44,428 bases of DNA from Nostocoides australiense Ben110 (GTDB lineage: Bacteria > Actinomycetota > Actinomycetes > Actinomycetales > Dermatophilaceae), in the NCBI RefSeq assembly GCF_001050535.1, contig NZ_HG764815.1, positions 146,870-191,297 on the forward strand. Reading direction: 5' to 3'. The position numbers were made by a program, and so were the translations under genes. Under the pieces are notes generated by a model. It saw only the letters and a program-made list of their open reading frames with translations. It was not told where the DNA came from and did no database searches. The first letter of the stretch is position 1; each line of letters starts with the position of its first letter. Of this stretch, positions 35,695-44,409 are shown piece by piece.

Positions 35695-36721
35695 ATGACG
35701 CGCGATGCCACGGCCGTCCGCCCGCGCAGCTGGTTCACCTTCGTGGCAGCCGCGGTCAGCCTCGTCGTCGCCTTCGCCGCGCCGGTCTCGCCGATCCCGC
35801 TCTACAACACCTATCGAGCCCACGACGGCTTGACCAATGCAGATCTCTCGCTGACGGGCTGGCCTTGCTGCTCTCATGGCCTATGTCGCCGACTCGGCGC
35901 CCGAGCGTCCTGTGTGGCTCGCATCGGTGGTCGTAAGCAAGGCGCCGATGCTGGGTTTGACCCTCGGGGCGCTGGTGTCCGGTGCGGTGGTGGAGACCTC
36001 ACCGAACGCGCGCATCGTCGTCTATGTCGTGATGACCGCGCTCCTGGTCGTCTGCCTGGGATTCATCCTGGCCGTCGCGGAGACCGGGACTCGTCGCCCG
36101 GGGCTTGGCGCGTCGCTCCGTCCGCGCATCCACCTGCCCCGGCGCAGCCGGGCACAGGTGCCAGTCATGGCATGCATCGTCACCGCGACCTGGGCGGTGG
36201 GCGGATGGTTCCAGGCCTTCGGGCCCGCGGTCACCGCCGAGCAACTCCATACGTCGAATGCCGTTGTCGTGGCGTTGGTTTTCTCCTCCATACATGGCTC
36301 CGAGCATCATCGGCGCACCGATCGGTGGCCGGTTGGCCGCGGCGGCCGCACAGCGGCTCGGCATGATCGCCTTCACGCTCGCGTTGCTCGGGCTGCTCGC
36401 CGCGCTGGTGGCGGGGACCGTCGTGCCGTTCCTGATCTGTTCAGCCATCGCGGGTGCGGCGCAGGGCATCGCCATGAGCGCCACGGTGCGCGCGATGATC
36501 GGCGGGTCCGCCCGGCCGCGCGTGCCTCGATCCTCACCGCCGTCTTCGTCGCCAGCTACGCCGGGGCGATGGTCGCCAGCCTCGTTGCTGGACAACTCAC
36601 TCGGGTCATCACCCTGCCGACGCTCACCGCGGGATATGTCGTGCTCGCCCTCCTCGCAACAATGGTCACCATCGCCCACACGAGAAAGAATCAGACCCAT
36701 GACGACCTGGCCACCCGCTGA
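35695..36721 (+). pseudogene. MFS transporter, deleted and frameshifted
   Basis: From the ATG at 35695 (GAGGAG upstream) the first helix is intact (TFVAAAVSLVVAFAAPVSPI). After LSLTGWPC the sequence jumps to MAYVADSAPERPVWLASVVV, so roughly helices two to four are deleted and the frame changes. Further frame changes occur near 36,290 (to APIGGRLAAAAAQRLGMIAF) and 36,525 (to RASILTAVFVASYAGAMVAS). The end at 36721 is normal-looking. It cannot encode a functional 12-helix carrier. Confidence 0.75.
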
Positions 36722-37070
36722 CCATCGCGCCCTGACGGCACCCGAAGTGGTGCACGTCGTCACGCAGCGCCGGGACGGCACCTTCCGCCGGCCGCGCATC
36801 ATCTGGGTCGTGCCCGTCGACGAACGCATCTTCATCCGTTCCACCAACGGCCGCGGCGCCGACTGGTTCCGCTGGGCGATCGCGACCGGCACCGGCCGGC
36901 TCGAAGCACGCGGCACCGCGCGGGACGTGACCTTCGTCGCCGCGGACGAGACGGACCTGCCGGCGGTCGACGCGGCATTCCGCAGCAAGTACGGCCGCTA
37001 TGCCTCCATCGTCGATCACCTCCTCGAGGACGGCCCCCGGTCGGCGACCCTCGAAGTCCGTCCTGCCTGA
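36699..37070 (+). CDS. DUF2255 family protein
   Basis: 123 residues. IIWVVPVDERIFIRSTNGRG, ADWFRWAIATGTGRLEARGT and AAFRSKYGRY match the DUF2255 pattern, a small beta-barrel related to nitroreductase or FMN split-barrel proteins. The ATG at 36699 overlaps the end of the broken MFS gene in another frame, so it was probably in the same transcription unit. No lesion. The 120 bases after it hold no gene. Confidence 0.7.
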   Translation: MTTWPPADHRALTAPEVVHVVTQRRDGTFRRPRIIWVVPVDERIFIRSTNGRGADWFRWAIATGTGRLEARGTARDVTFVAADETDLPAVDAAFRSKYGRYASIVDHLLEDGPRSATLEVRPA

Positions 37071-37191
37071 AAAACCAACGGAGAGAAGCTTTCCCGACGA
37101 TCGACGACCGACCGACGCCGTCGTGCGCACGGTCGCCGCGTGCCTCTGCGTCTCCTCCGGGTCACGCTGCGCTCGCGCACGAATCCTGTGA

Positions 37192-38807
37192 TCAGCCTCC
37201 CACCCGCGAGGGATCGATGCTCGCTGCGTCGGCCAGGAACTGCTCGATCTGGCGGGCCCCGCTGACGTCGGCAGCCGCGAGTGCCCGGGCATCCGCTCGC
37301 AGTGCTTCCAGGTCAGCGTCCTCTCCGGTCGCCTCGCCGCGGAGGTACTCGGCGGTGGCGGCCACGAGCGCAGCGAGACGCAGACTGGGCGACTGTTGCC
37401 CGGCCTGCGGCCAGGATATGTCCGCCCGCACTTCCTTGCCCTTGCCGCCATCGGTTGTCGCCCAACGGATTCCAGCGGTCCCGACGACCGTGCCGGCCGC
37501 CGGCGCGGCGTTGGCGGGCTTGATTTCATACAGCGCGGACACCGCGTGACCAGCGCCCAGCTCACCGGCGTCGACGGCATCGTCGGTGTAGTCGTCGTTG
37601 TGGAGTCCGCGGTTCTCGTAGCCGATCAGGCGATAGCTGCCGACGAACTCCGGATCGAAGCTGACCTGTGCCTTGGCATCGGAGGCCACGACCGTGAGCG
37701 TCGGCGTCAACTCGTCGACGAACAGCCGCTGCGCCTCGGTGAAGTCGTCGACATAGGAATAGAAGCCGTCACCGTGGTCGGCTAGTTGCTCCATGAGGGT
37801 GTCGTTGTAGTTGCCCATCCCATAGCCCACCGTCACGAGATGGATCCCTTTCGAGCTGGCCTGCTTGATCGTGTCCGTGAGCGTGCTCGATTCTGTGACA
37901 CCGACATTCGCCACGCCGTCGGAGGCGAGGACGACGGCATTGACGCCGTCGGGGTCGTATGCCGCCTCGGCCTGTCGATAGCCGAGCTCGAGTCCGGCCT
38001 CCATATTGGTGCTGCCACTCGGGCGCAGCTTGTCGTCGCGGCGACGATGCGGTCGCTGTCGCGGACCTTCGTCGGGGGCAGCACGCGGCGCGCCTCGCTG
38101 CCGTACTCGACGATCGCGATGGTGTCCTCCGGCTCGAGATTGTTGACGAGGAGAGCCAGCGAGGACTGGACGAGGCCCAAGCGTTCGCGGATGTCCATCG
38201 AACCCGAGGTGTCGACGACGAAGGTGACGTGCGTCGGGCCCTGCGCCGTCGTCGCGGTGCGCGTGCTGACACCGATCCGCACCAGGGCGGTGCCGGGCGC
38301 GCCATACGGCGAGACGCCGGACTCCGCCCCCACCCTCACTGCGTCCTTGCCAATCGGAGCGGGGTCGCCGTAGTCGAACGCGTTGATCCACTCCTCGACC
38401 CGAATCGACTCTGCCGGAGGGCGATATCCGTCCCGCAGGAAGGTCCTCGCCACCTGGTAGGAGCCGGTGTCGACATCCAGAGCGAACGTCGACTGTGGCC
38501 TGGTGCGCACCGGGGTCCAGCGGCTCGATCCCTCGTCGGTGAACGTGTTGTCATCCGTGACTCCCGGCCAGCCGTAGCGTTTGCCGGCATCGGCGGGATG
38601 CGGTGAAGCCGCGCCCGCGGCCTGTCCCGTCGCGCTGGGAGCCGCCGCGCCGACCGAGTAGTTGTTGGCGCCGTCAGCCTCCGCTTCCTGATAGTCGTCG
38701 TAGTAGGAGCGGGCATTCACGCGGTCGCCCTCGGGGCCGAGCCCTGCCGAACAGCCGGCCAGGACCAAGCCGGCCAAGACCAGCGTCGCTGCGGATCGTG
38801 TGTTCAT
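37192..38807 (-). pseudogene. VWA-domain lipoprotein (YfbK-like, DUF3520), single frameshift
   Basis: The ATG at 38807 starts a lipoprotein signal with lipobox LVLAGCS. The N-terminal YfbK-type domain (QSTFALDVDTGSYQVARTFL) leads to a VWA domain with the MIDAS motif VDTSGSM. Near 38,040 one base is missing: ATC GTC GCC GCG is followed by ACGACAAG, where a GAC AAG register is expected. The other frame then continues KLRPSGSTNMEAGLELGYR through the DUF3520 C-terminus to the TGA at 37192. The total of 1,616 bases is one short of a multiple of three. Otherwise the gene is complete (about 538 residues), so a sequencing error is quite possible. Confidence 0.8.
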
Positions 38808-38988
38808 GCCAGCTGCGACGCACGCCACCCGCCCCGCCGTTCCCTTCGGTAACCGGTTCGTGACTCGCACACAGTGGCGGTGGCGCATGTGCGCCACGGC
38901 GCGACCTCGCCGGTCAGACCCTCTCGCGCCAAGCACCGCACCCCTGCCAGCGTTGGCGTGGACATCCCCCAAGTCCACGGAGGCACCC

Positions 38989-39258
38989 ATGCGAGGCAAG
39001 GCCGCGCGACGCATCGTGACCCTGGCAGTGGCCGCCCTGACCGTGACCGGTGCCACCGCCGCGGCAGCGTCACCGCAGCGCCCCGACCGACCGGCCGGCG
39101 ACCCCGGCCGGCGCTCGTCGGACCTGCCGTCCGGACCTGACGAACCCGATCCTCGCCGGTTCACCCTAGTGACCGGTGACGTCGTCGAAGCCCGCTGCTC
39201 GGGGCCATCGCCACTCCGGGAATCGCAAAGGTGCCGGACTGGGTCCCAAGGATCGTGA
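38989..39258 (+). pseudogene. N-terminal fragment of a secreted subtilase-like protein
   Basis: GGAGG precedes the ATG at 38989. Residues 1-~27 are a Sec signal peptide, and a proline-rich stretch leads to DPRRFTLVTGDVVEA, the motif that opens the mature or pro-region of actinobacterial S8 peptidases. After that the coding pattern is lost and the frame stops at 39258. The catalytic domain is absent. Confidence 0.45.
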
Positions 39259-39300
39259 CGTCGCGCAAGGGCGGCACATCCTCGACCACGACCCTGCTCG

Positions 39301-39984
39301 ATGCCCCTGATCGCCAAAAACGAGGATGACCTCAATCTCTTCAATATCTCGCGACTCGACGCCGCCGGGCTCGAGGACGTCACGCTCGTGCTGAACGATT
39401 GGGGCGGAGGGCAATTCATCATCTCCGAGGGCCGGGACGAGCGAGTCGGGCGGCTCGTGCTCGCCGCATGTGAGGCATTCGACAACTTCCCGCCCGGGCC
39501 GGCCAAGCTCCTCGAGCTCGGTGCGCGGATCCCCGCGGGGATGTGGGCCCTGGTCGCCCTCATGCGCTCGCGCACCTTCCGCAGGCTGCCCTTCGGGTAT
39601 GCCGCGATGAGCCGCCGCGGCATCCCGGACGACCTGTTCCACGACTGGTTCGGTCCCGCCCGCCGGGACAAGGGCGTGCGCCGGGACTTCGCGAAGTTCG
39701 CGACGGGCGCGCCCGACCGGGCCACCCTGCTGTCGTGGTTCGAGCGGATGCGGCGCTTCGTCCGGCCGGTCCTGGTCGTCGGGGCTGCCCAGGACACCAT
39801 GATGCCCACCGCCCAAGGCCCCCGTCTCGCGGCGCTCTATCCCATCTCCCGCCTCGAGGTCGTCGAGGACAGCGCTACGCTGATCCCCGAGGACCAGCCC
39901 GAGCGGCTGGCCGCCCTCATCCGCGACTTCGCACTGGCCCCCCATCGACACACACCCCCGTCGAGAGTGCGCGACACGCCGTAA
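39301..39984 (+). pseudogene. Alpha/beta hydrolase, N-terminally truncated
   Basis: 227 residues. VTLVLNDWGGGQ places an aspartate (NDWGG) in the nucleophile elbow, as in haloalkane-dehalogenase-like hydrolases; the cap domain and VLVVGAAQDTMMPT follow, and DSATLIPEDQPERLAALIRD is the family C-terminus. The first ~90 residues, including the oxyanion-hole strand, are missing; only some thirty residues precede the elbow. The ATG at 39301 has no good ribosome site. It may still be translated but is probably not active. An IS3 remnant follows directly after its stop. Confidence 0.6.
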
Positions 39985-40745
39985 TGACCGGGCGGGTTCA
40001 GAGGGTGCGTGCAACACGGTTGATGCCGGGAGCGGGCGATGCGGATGTATCGCGATCGTCTGGCGGAGGGTGCGGATTCGAAGCTGGGCGCGCGGCGGCA
40101 TGTCGGGGCGCTGCTCGATCTGAACCCGGCGACGCTGCGGAACTGGATTGAGGACGAGGAACGTCGTGATGGCACTCGGGCCCCGATCGCCACGGTCCGC
40201 GGGATCGACTCCGACGAGGTCCGGGCATTGAAGAAGCGGGTCGCCGAACTCGAACGCGCGAACGACATCCTTCGCACCAGTGCCGCGTTTTCGCTCAGGC
40301 GGAGCTCGACCGCCGACTCAAGTGATCGTGGCCTATATCGACGCCTATCGGGGTCAGTTCGGCGCCCATGCCGATCTGTGCCGTGCTGACCGAGCACGGC
40401 ATCACGATCGCGCCGTCCACGTATCACGCGCACAAGGCGACTCCGGTCTCGGATGCCGCCGTGGAGGAGGCGTACCTGGTCAACGCGCTCGTCACGCTCT
40501 GGCGCGAGAATTGGGGCGTCTACGGGGCACGGAAGCTGTGGAAAGCGGCCCGCCGCGCCGGCCTTGACGTCGGCCGAGACCAGGTCGCCCGGCTGATGCG
40601 GATCGCCGGGATCCGCGGCGTGGTCCGCGGCCGACACACCACGGTCACCACCCGTGGTGACCAGGCGGCGCCGAGGCATCCGGATCTGGTCAAACGCGGC
40701 TGGGAGGACCCCACCAGGATCGACCAGCTATGGGTCGCCGACTTT
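39985..40745 (+). mobile_element. IS3-family element, decayed and 3'-truncated
   Basis: The left boundary is placed just after the hydrolase stop and is uncertain by tens of bases; GAGAGTGCGCGACAC and GAGGGTGCGTGCAACAC recur 38 bases apart here. It contains orfA and the first half of orfB, then ends abruptly at ~40,745 inside the catalytic core. The right end is not in the window. Confidence 0.7.
40039..40389 (+). pseudogene. IS3-family orfA (HTH/leucine zipper protein), damaged
   Basis: LLDLNPATLRNWIEDEERRD is the HTH and VRALKKRVAELERANDILR the leucine zipper of IS3-type OrfA. In-frame upstream codons read CRERAM directly before the ATG at 40039, and an ATGCC stands just before, so a short internal deletion removed part of the N-terminus. 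At AAF the family normally continues FAQAELDRRLK, which appears in the -1 frame after TTTTC, either a programmed shift site or a lesion. Confidence 0.65.
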
Positions 40746-40751
40746 TCCTAA
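40325..40751 (+). pseudogene. IS3-family orfB transposase, frameshifted and truncated
   Basis: The start reads VIVAYIDAYRGQFG; near 40,360 one extra base shifts it to PICAVLTEHGITIAPSTYHA, then HTH_21 sequence (ENWGVYGARKLWKAARRAGL). It reaches DQLWVADFS, which contains the first catalytic aspartate of the DDE core, and stops at once. The other two catalytic residues are lost. Confidence 0.7.
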
Positions 40752-41792
40752 TGGGAAGGCCGTTCTGTCGATGCGACACGAGCGGTGCTGGTCGGCAGGG
40801 GTCCCTGAGATTTCACCGATCCGGTCGCAGTCTCAGGTGGTGAGCTGCTTGCAGGTGATCACTCTTCTTGGCTTCATCGACTCGACCGAGGTCTCAACGT
40901 AGACGGTGACCCTGCCGGCCAGCTGGGCAGTCCACGGCTTGTGAGATGCCGCGCCTTGAGCGCTTCCATTAGGTCGCCGCCGCTGCCCAGAGCTCCGCCA
41001 CGAAGAATCCGACGAAGGAGGAAGCATGAGCATCACCTGCGGGATCGACTGGGCCGAGGACCATCACGACATCGCTCTGGTGGACGAGCAGGGCAAGGTC
41101 CTCGCCCGCGCCCGGATCGGTGCAGATGTGGCCGGGTACACGGCGCTGGTCGAGTTGATCACGACGAATGGCGGCAGCCCGGAACAGACGGCCGTAGCGA
41201 TCGAGACGGACAAGAACCTGCTCGTCGTCGCCTTGGCCGGTGCCGGCTTCACCGTCTATCCGATCAATCCTCGAGCCATGGCTCGATATCGGGAGCGGCA
41301 CGTCCAAGCGGGGAGCAAGTCCGACGCGGGGGACGCGGCCGTATTGGCGCACATCCTGCGCACCGACCAGCACATGCATCGGCCGCTGCCGCGGAACACA
41401 GATCTCGCCTTGGCGATCAAGGCGCTGGCGCGCCAGCATCAGGAGGCCATCTGGGCGCTGCACCAGACGACCAGCCGGCTGCGTTCGGTCCTGCTGGAGT
41501 TCTATCCCCAAGCGTTGAAGGCGTTCCCGAAACTGACACATCACGCCGCCACGACCATCCTCGGTGCAGCACCCACTCCCGCAGCGGGCTCCAGGCTCAC
41601 CCGACGTCGCGTCGAGGCGCTACTGCGCAAGTGTGGACGCCGCAACGACCCCGCACTGGTCGACCACGCCCTGACCGCATTGAAGGCTCCCACGTTGCGG
41701 CAACCCCCGGCCGTCGAGGAAGCCCTCGGGCTGGCGACACGAGGACTGCTCGAGATCATCTCGTCAATGCGGTCCTCGGTCGATGCCCTACT
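40746..41792 (+). mobile_element. IS110-family element, interrupted by IS21
   Basis: The left boundary is inferred from the abrupt end of IS3 sequence near 40,745. About 280 non-coding bases precede the transposase gene. The gene is cut at 41,792/41,793 by the IS21 terminus. The right end is beyond the window. Confidence 0.6.
40804..40990 (+). ncRNA. Candidate IS110 bridge-RNA region
   Basis: The non-coding stretch before the transposase holds CCTGAGA/TCTCAGG (40804-40810 with 40831-40837) closing a 20-base loop, a CTGC-TT-GCAG hairpin (40845-40854), and CTGGGCAG/CTGCCCAG (40923-40930 with 40983-40990) closing a 52-base loop. IS110-group elements encode a guide (bridge) RNA in this position, with stems carrying large internal loops. 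Assignment is by position and structure only. Confidence 0.35.
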
Positions 41793-41853
41793 TGTCGGCG
41801 GCCACGAGAAACTGCCCGGAGACGGCCACGAAGCTGCCCGCTGGCGGACATGA
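41026..41853 (+). pseudogene. IS110-family transposase (DEDD), C-terminally truncated by IS21
   Basis: AAGGAGG precedes the ATG at 41026. The RuvC-like DEDD residues D8 (GIDWAED), E60 (AIETDKN), D100 and D103 (SDAGDAA) are intact. About 255 native residues end at SSMRSSVDAL; the frame then reads 20 residues of IS21 terminal sequence and stops at 41853. The C-terminal Transposase_20 domain with its catalytic serine is missing, since intact members have about 350-420 residues, so the protein should be inactive. Confidence 0.85.
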
Positions 41854-41885
41854 GAACTGCCCACTGACGGTCATGGGGTCTGCCC
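41812..41885. repeat. IS21 left-end transposase-binding repeats (four units)
   Basis: Four CTGCCC cores at 41812, 41834, 41857 and 41880, each preceded by a variant of GGCGGCCATGAGAA. Spacing is 22-23 bases, about two helical turns. They match the units at the right end. Confidence 0.8.
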
Positions 41886-41942
41886 GACACGACGTCGTCT
41901 GCCTCGCCGCGGTCCGCGGTTGAGGCCCTTTCCTCGGGTGCG

Positions 41943-43508
41943 ATGAGCGGTGCTGATGCGCCCGTTCGCTCCCGAGGAAGGGATGAGTTGAAGTCTGCCG
42001 AGGAGATCATGGAAATCTTGAATGCCTACGACCTGACTGGGTCGTTGCGTGATGCTGGGGAGCTGGCTGGCTGCTCCCACCACACGGTCAAGCACTACGT
42101 CGAGCGGCGTGCCGCCGGCGGTGAGCTGGATCAGGCCGCGCGTCGGCCGATGCTGATCGATGAGTACCTGCCCAAGGTCGAGGAGTGGGTGGAGCGGTCC
42201 AAGGGCAAGGTCCGCGCCGACGTGGCCCACGACAAGCTCGTGGCGCTGGGCTACACCGGCTCGGAGCGCACTTCCCGCCGCGCGGTCGCGACCGTGAAGC
42301 AGTCCTACCGGGCCGGGCGGGTGCGGGTGCACCGACCTTGGATCACCGAGCCGGGGATGTGGCTGCAGTACGACTACGGCGACGGCCCGGTCGTCGACGG
42401 CGTCAAGACGGTCCTGTTCGTCGCCTGGCTGGCCTGGTCCCGGTTCCGGGTTGTGCTGCCGCTGCGGGACAAGACCATGCCCAGCGTCTTCGCCGCACTC
42501 GACGTCACGTTCCGGCGACTCGGCGGGGTGCCGACCTACGTGCTGACCGACAACGAGAAGACCGTCACGGTCGAGCACATCGCCGGGATCCCGGTCCGCA
42601 ACCCGCAGCTGGTCGCGTTGGCCGAGCACTACTCGATGAGCGTGCATACCTGCGTGCCGGCCGACCCGGCATCCAAGGGCGGCACCGAGGCGTCGGTGAA
42701 GATCAGCAAGGCCGACCTCGTCCCCAAGGACACCAACCTGCGCGAGGCCTACGACTCGTTCGCCGAGCTCGAGGCCGCCTGTGTGGCGTTCTGCGAGAAG
42801 GTCAACACCCGCCCGCACCGGATCACCAAGCGGCCGCCGGTCGAGATGCTCGCCGAGGAGCGCGCCCGACTCCACCCGGTCGCCCTGACACCGCACACGG
42901 TCGCGTTCGGCACCACTCGACAGGTGCCGGTGAACACGCCGATGGTGACGTTCGAGTCCGGCCAGTACTCGGTTCCACATCAGCTGCTCGGTGCCACGGT
43001 GTGGGTGCGGGTCCACGGTGTCGGCGCTGAGGAGCAGGTCGTGATTGTCCACGTCGGCGCCGACGGCCCTGTCGAGATCGCCCGCCACTACCGGGCCACC
43101 CCCGGGACACCGAAGATCTACGACGCCCACTTCCCACCCCAGCCCGAGGGACCGCTGGACCGTCGACCCCGTGCCAGGAACGCTGCCGAGTCGGAGTTCC
43201 TCGACCTGGGTGAGGGCGCCCGGCTGTGGCTGATCGAGGCAGCCGCCGCGGGCACGCCGCGGATGCGGGTCAAGATGACCGAAGCGCTCGCCCTGGCCAA
43301 GCTGTTCGACCCCGTCGAGGTCGACTGGGCACTGGGCCACGCCGCCGTGCACGGCCGGTTCGCCGAAGCCGACCTGTCCTCGATCCTGGACCACCACGCC
43401 CGAGCACCGAAGGCGGGCGAACACCGGGCCAGCGAGGATCGCTCGCTGACCCAGGGCACCAGCGCCTGGGCACGACTCGGCCAGCACAGCAAAGACGAGG
43501 CGCTCTGA
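41943..43508 (+). CDS. istA: IS21-family transposase IstA
   Basis: 521 residues. The N-terminal HTH (GSLRDAGELAGCSHHTVKHY) is followed by the DDE integrase core: D in LQYDYGDGP, D in VLTDNEKTV and E in KGGTEASVK. The beta-barrel C-terminal domain follows (FESGQYSVPHQLLG). The chosen ATG at 41943 has only a weak ribosome site; an ATG at 42009 is possible. Its stop overlaps the istB start (TGATG). The gene appears intact, so the element may be mobile. Confidence 0.9.
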   Translation: MSGADAPVRSRGRDELKSAEEIMEILNAYDLTGSLRDAGELAGCSHHTVKHYVERRAAGGELDQAARRPMLIDEYLPKVEEWVERSKGKVRADVAHDKLVALGYTGSERTSRRAVATVKQSYRAGRVRVHRPWITEPGMWLQYDYGDGPVVDGVKTVLFVAWLAWSRFRVVLPLRDKTMPSVFAALDVTFRRLGGVPTYVLTDNEKTVTVEHIAGIPVRNPQLVALAEHYSMSVHTCVPADPASKGGTEASVKISKADLVPKDTNLREAYDSFAELEAACVAFCEKVNTRPHRITKRPPVEMLAEERARLHPVALTPHTVAFGTTRQVPVNTPMVTFESGQYSVPHQLLGATVWVRVHGVGAEEQVVIVHVGADGPVEIARHYRATPGTPKIYDAHFPPQPEGPLDRRPRARNAAESEFLDLGEGARLWLIEAAAAGTPRMRVKMTEALALAKLFDPVEVDWALGHAAVHGRFAEADLSSILDHHARAPKAGEHRASEDRSLTQGTSAWARLGQHSKDEAL

Positions 43509-44302
43509 TGACGACCAGGAGCACCACGATGGCGGCTGGGTCCGCGCCGGCGCTGCCGGCGGACCTGGAGGATCTGCTGCGTCGGTTGCGGCTGCCCCAC
43601 ATCCGTCGCCACGCACCCGAGGTGGTCGCGACCGCGAAGGCTCAGCGCTGGGAACCGGCTGAGGTGCTCAAGGCGCTGTTCGCCGAGGAGGTCGCCGGTC
43701 GGGAACGCTCCGCACTAGCGACCAGGCGGGCGGTCGCGGGGTTCCCGACCGGGAAAACCTTCGATGCCTGGCAGCCCGAGGTCTGCTCGATCCCGGCGCC
43801 GACCCAGCAGGCGCTGCGCACCCTGGAATGGGTCCACCGCCGGGAGAACCTCGTCGTGTGCGGGCCGTCGGGCACCGGAAAGACGTTCCTGCTGGAAGCA
43901 CTCGGACAACTTGCCGTTGAGCAGGGGCTGAAGGTCGCCTGGTTCACCTTGGAAGACCTCGGCGGCCTGCTGCGCCGCCATCGCGCCGACGACACAGTCA
44001 CCAAGGCCATCGCCCGCGTCCTGCGAGCCGACTTGGTCATCGTCGATGACATCGGGCTGCTACCGGTTGCCGTCGACGCCGCCGAGGGCCTGTACCGGCT
44101 CGTCGACGCCGCCTACGAGAAGCGCTCGGTCGCGATCAGCTCGAACCTGCACCCGTCCGGGTTCGACGAGCTGATGCCCAAGACACTGGCCACCGCTACC
44201 GTCGACCGGCTCCTGCACCACGCCCACGTCTGCCAGACCAGCGGCGACAGCGTGCGACTCACCCAGGCACTCGCCGGCCAAGGGGTGAGCCCGTTGAACT
44301 GA
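43508..44302 (+). CDS. istB: IS21 helper ATPase IstB
   Basis: 264 residues. DnaC-like AAA+ ATPase with Walker A GPSGTGKT and Walker B LVIVDDIG; the N-terminal IstB domain has LPHIRRHAPEVVATAKAQRW. It assists IstA in target choice and strand transfer. The ATG at 43508 overlaps the istA stop. The C-terminus (DSVRLTQALAGQGVSPLN) is complete. Confidence 0.9.
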   Translation: MTTRSTTMAAGSAPALPADLEDLLRRLRLPHIRRHAPEVVATAKAQRWEPAEVLKALFAEEVAGRERSALATRRAVAGFPTGKTFDAWQPEVCSIPAPTQQALRTLEWVHRRENLVVCGPSGTGKTFLLEALGQLAVEQGLKVAWFTLEDLGGLLRRHRADDTVTKAIARVLRADLVIVDDIGLLPVAVDAAEGLYRLVDAAYEKRSVAISSNLHPSGFDELMPKTLATATVDRLLHHAHVCQTSGDSVRLTQALAGQGVSPLN

Positions 44303-44334
44303 ATGCCCCTGGTCGGTAGTGGCCGCAGCCCCTT

Positions 44335-44409
44335 GGGCAGATCCCATGGCCACCACCGGGCAGTTCCCGTGACCGTCAGCGGGCAGGTTTCATGTCCGCC
44401 ACTGGGCAG
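44335..44409. repeat. IS21 right-end transposase-binding repeats (four units)
   Basis: Four GGGCAG cores at 44335, 44358, 44381 and 44404, spaced exactly 23 bases. They are inverted relative to the left-end units, as expected for IstA-binding sites. Confidence 0.8.

Noticed and set aside
39246-39275. The translation IVTSRKGG resembling the RTX tail VTSRDGTD
   Set aside because: Only five or six residues agree, with no RTX repeat nearby; chance is likely.
41871-43616. A 581-residue minus-strand open frame
   Set aside because: It is antisense to istA, has low-complexity composition and no recognisable family; IstA has the DDE motif and family ends.
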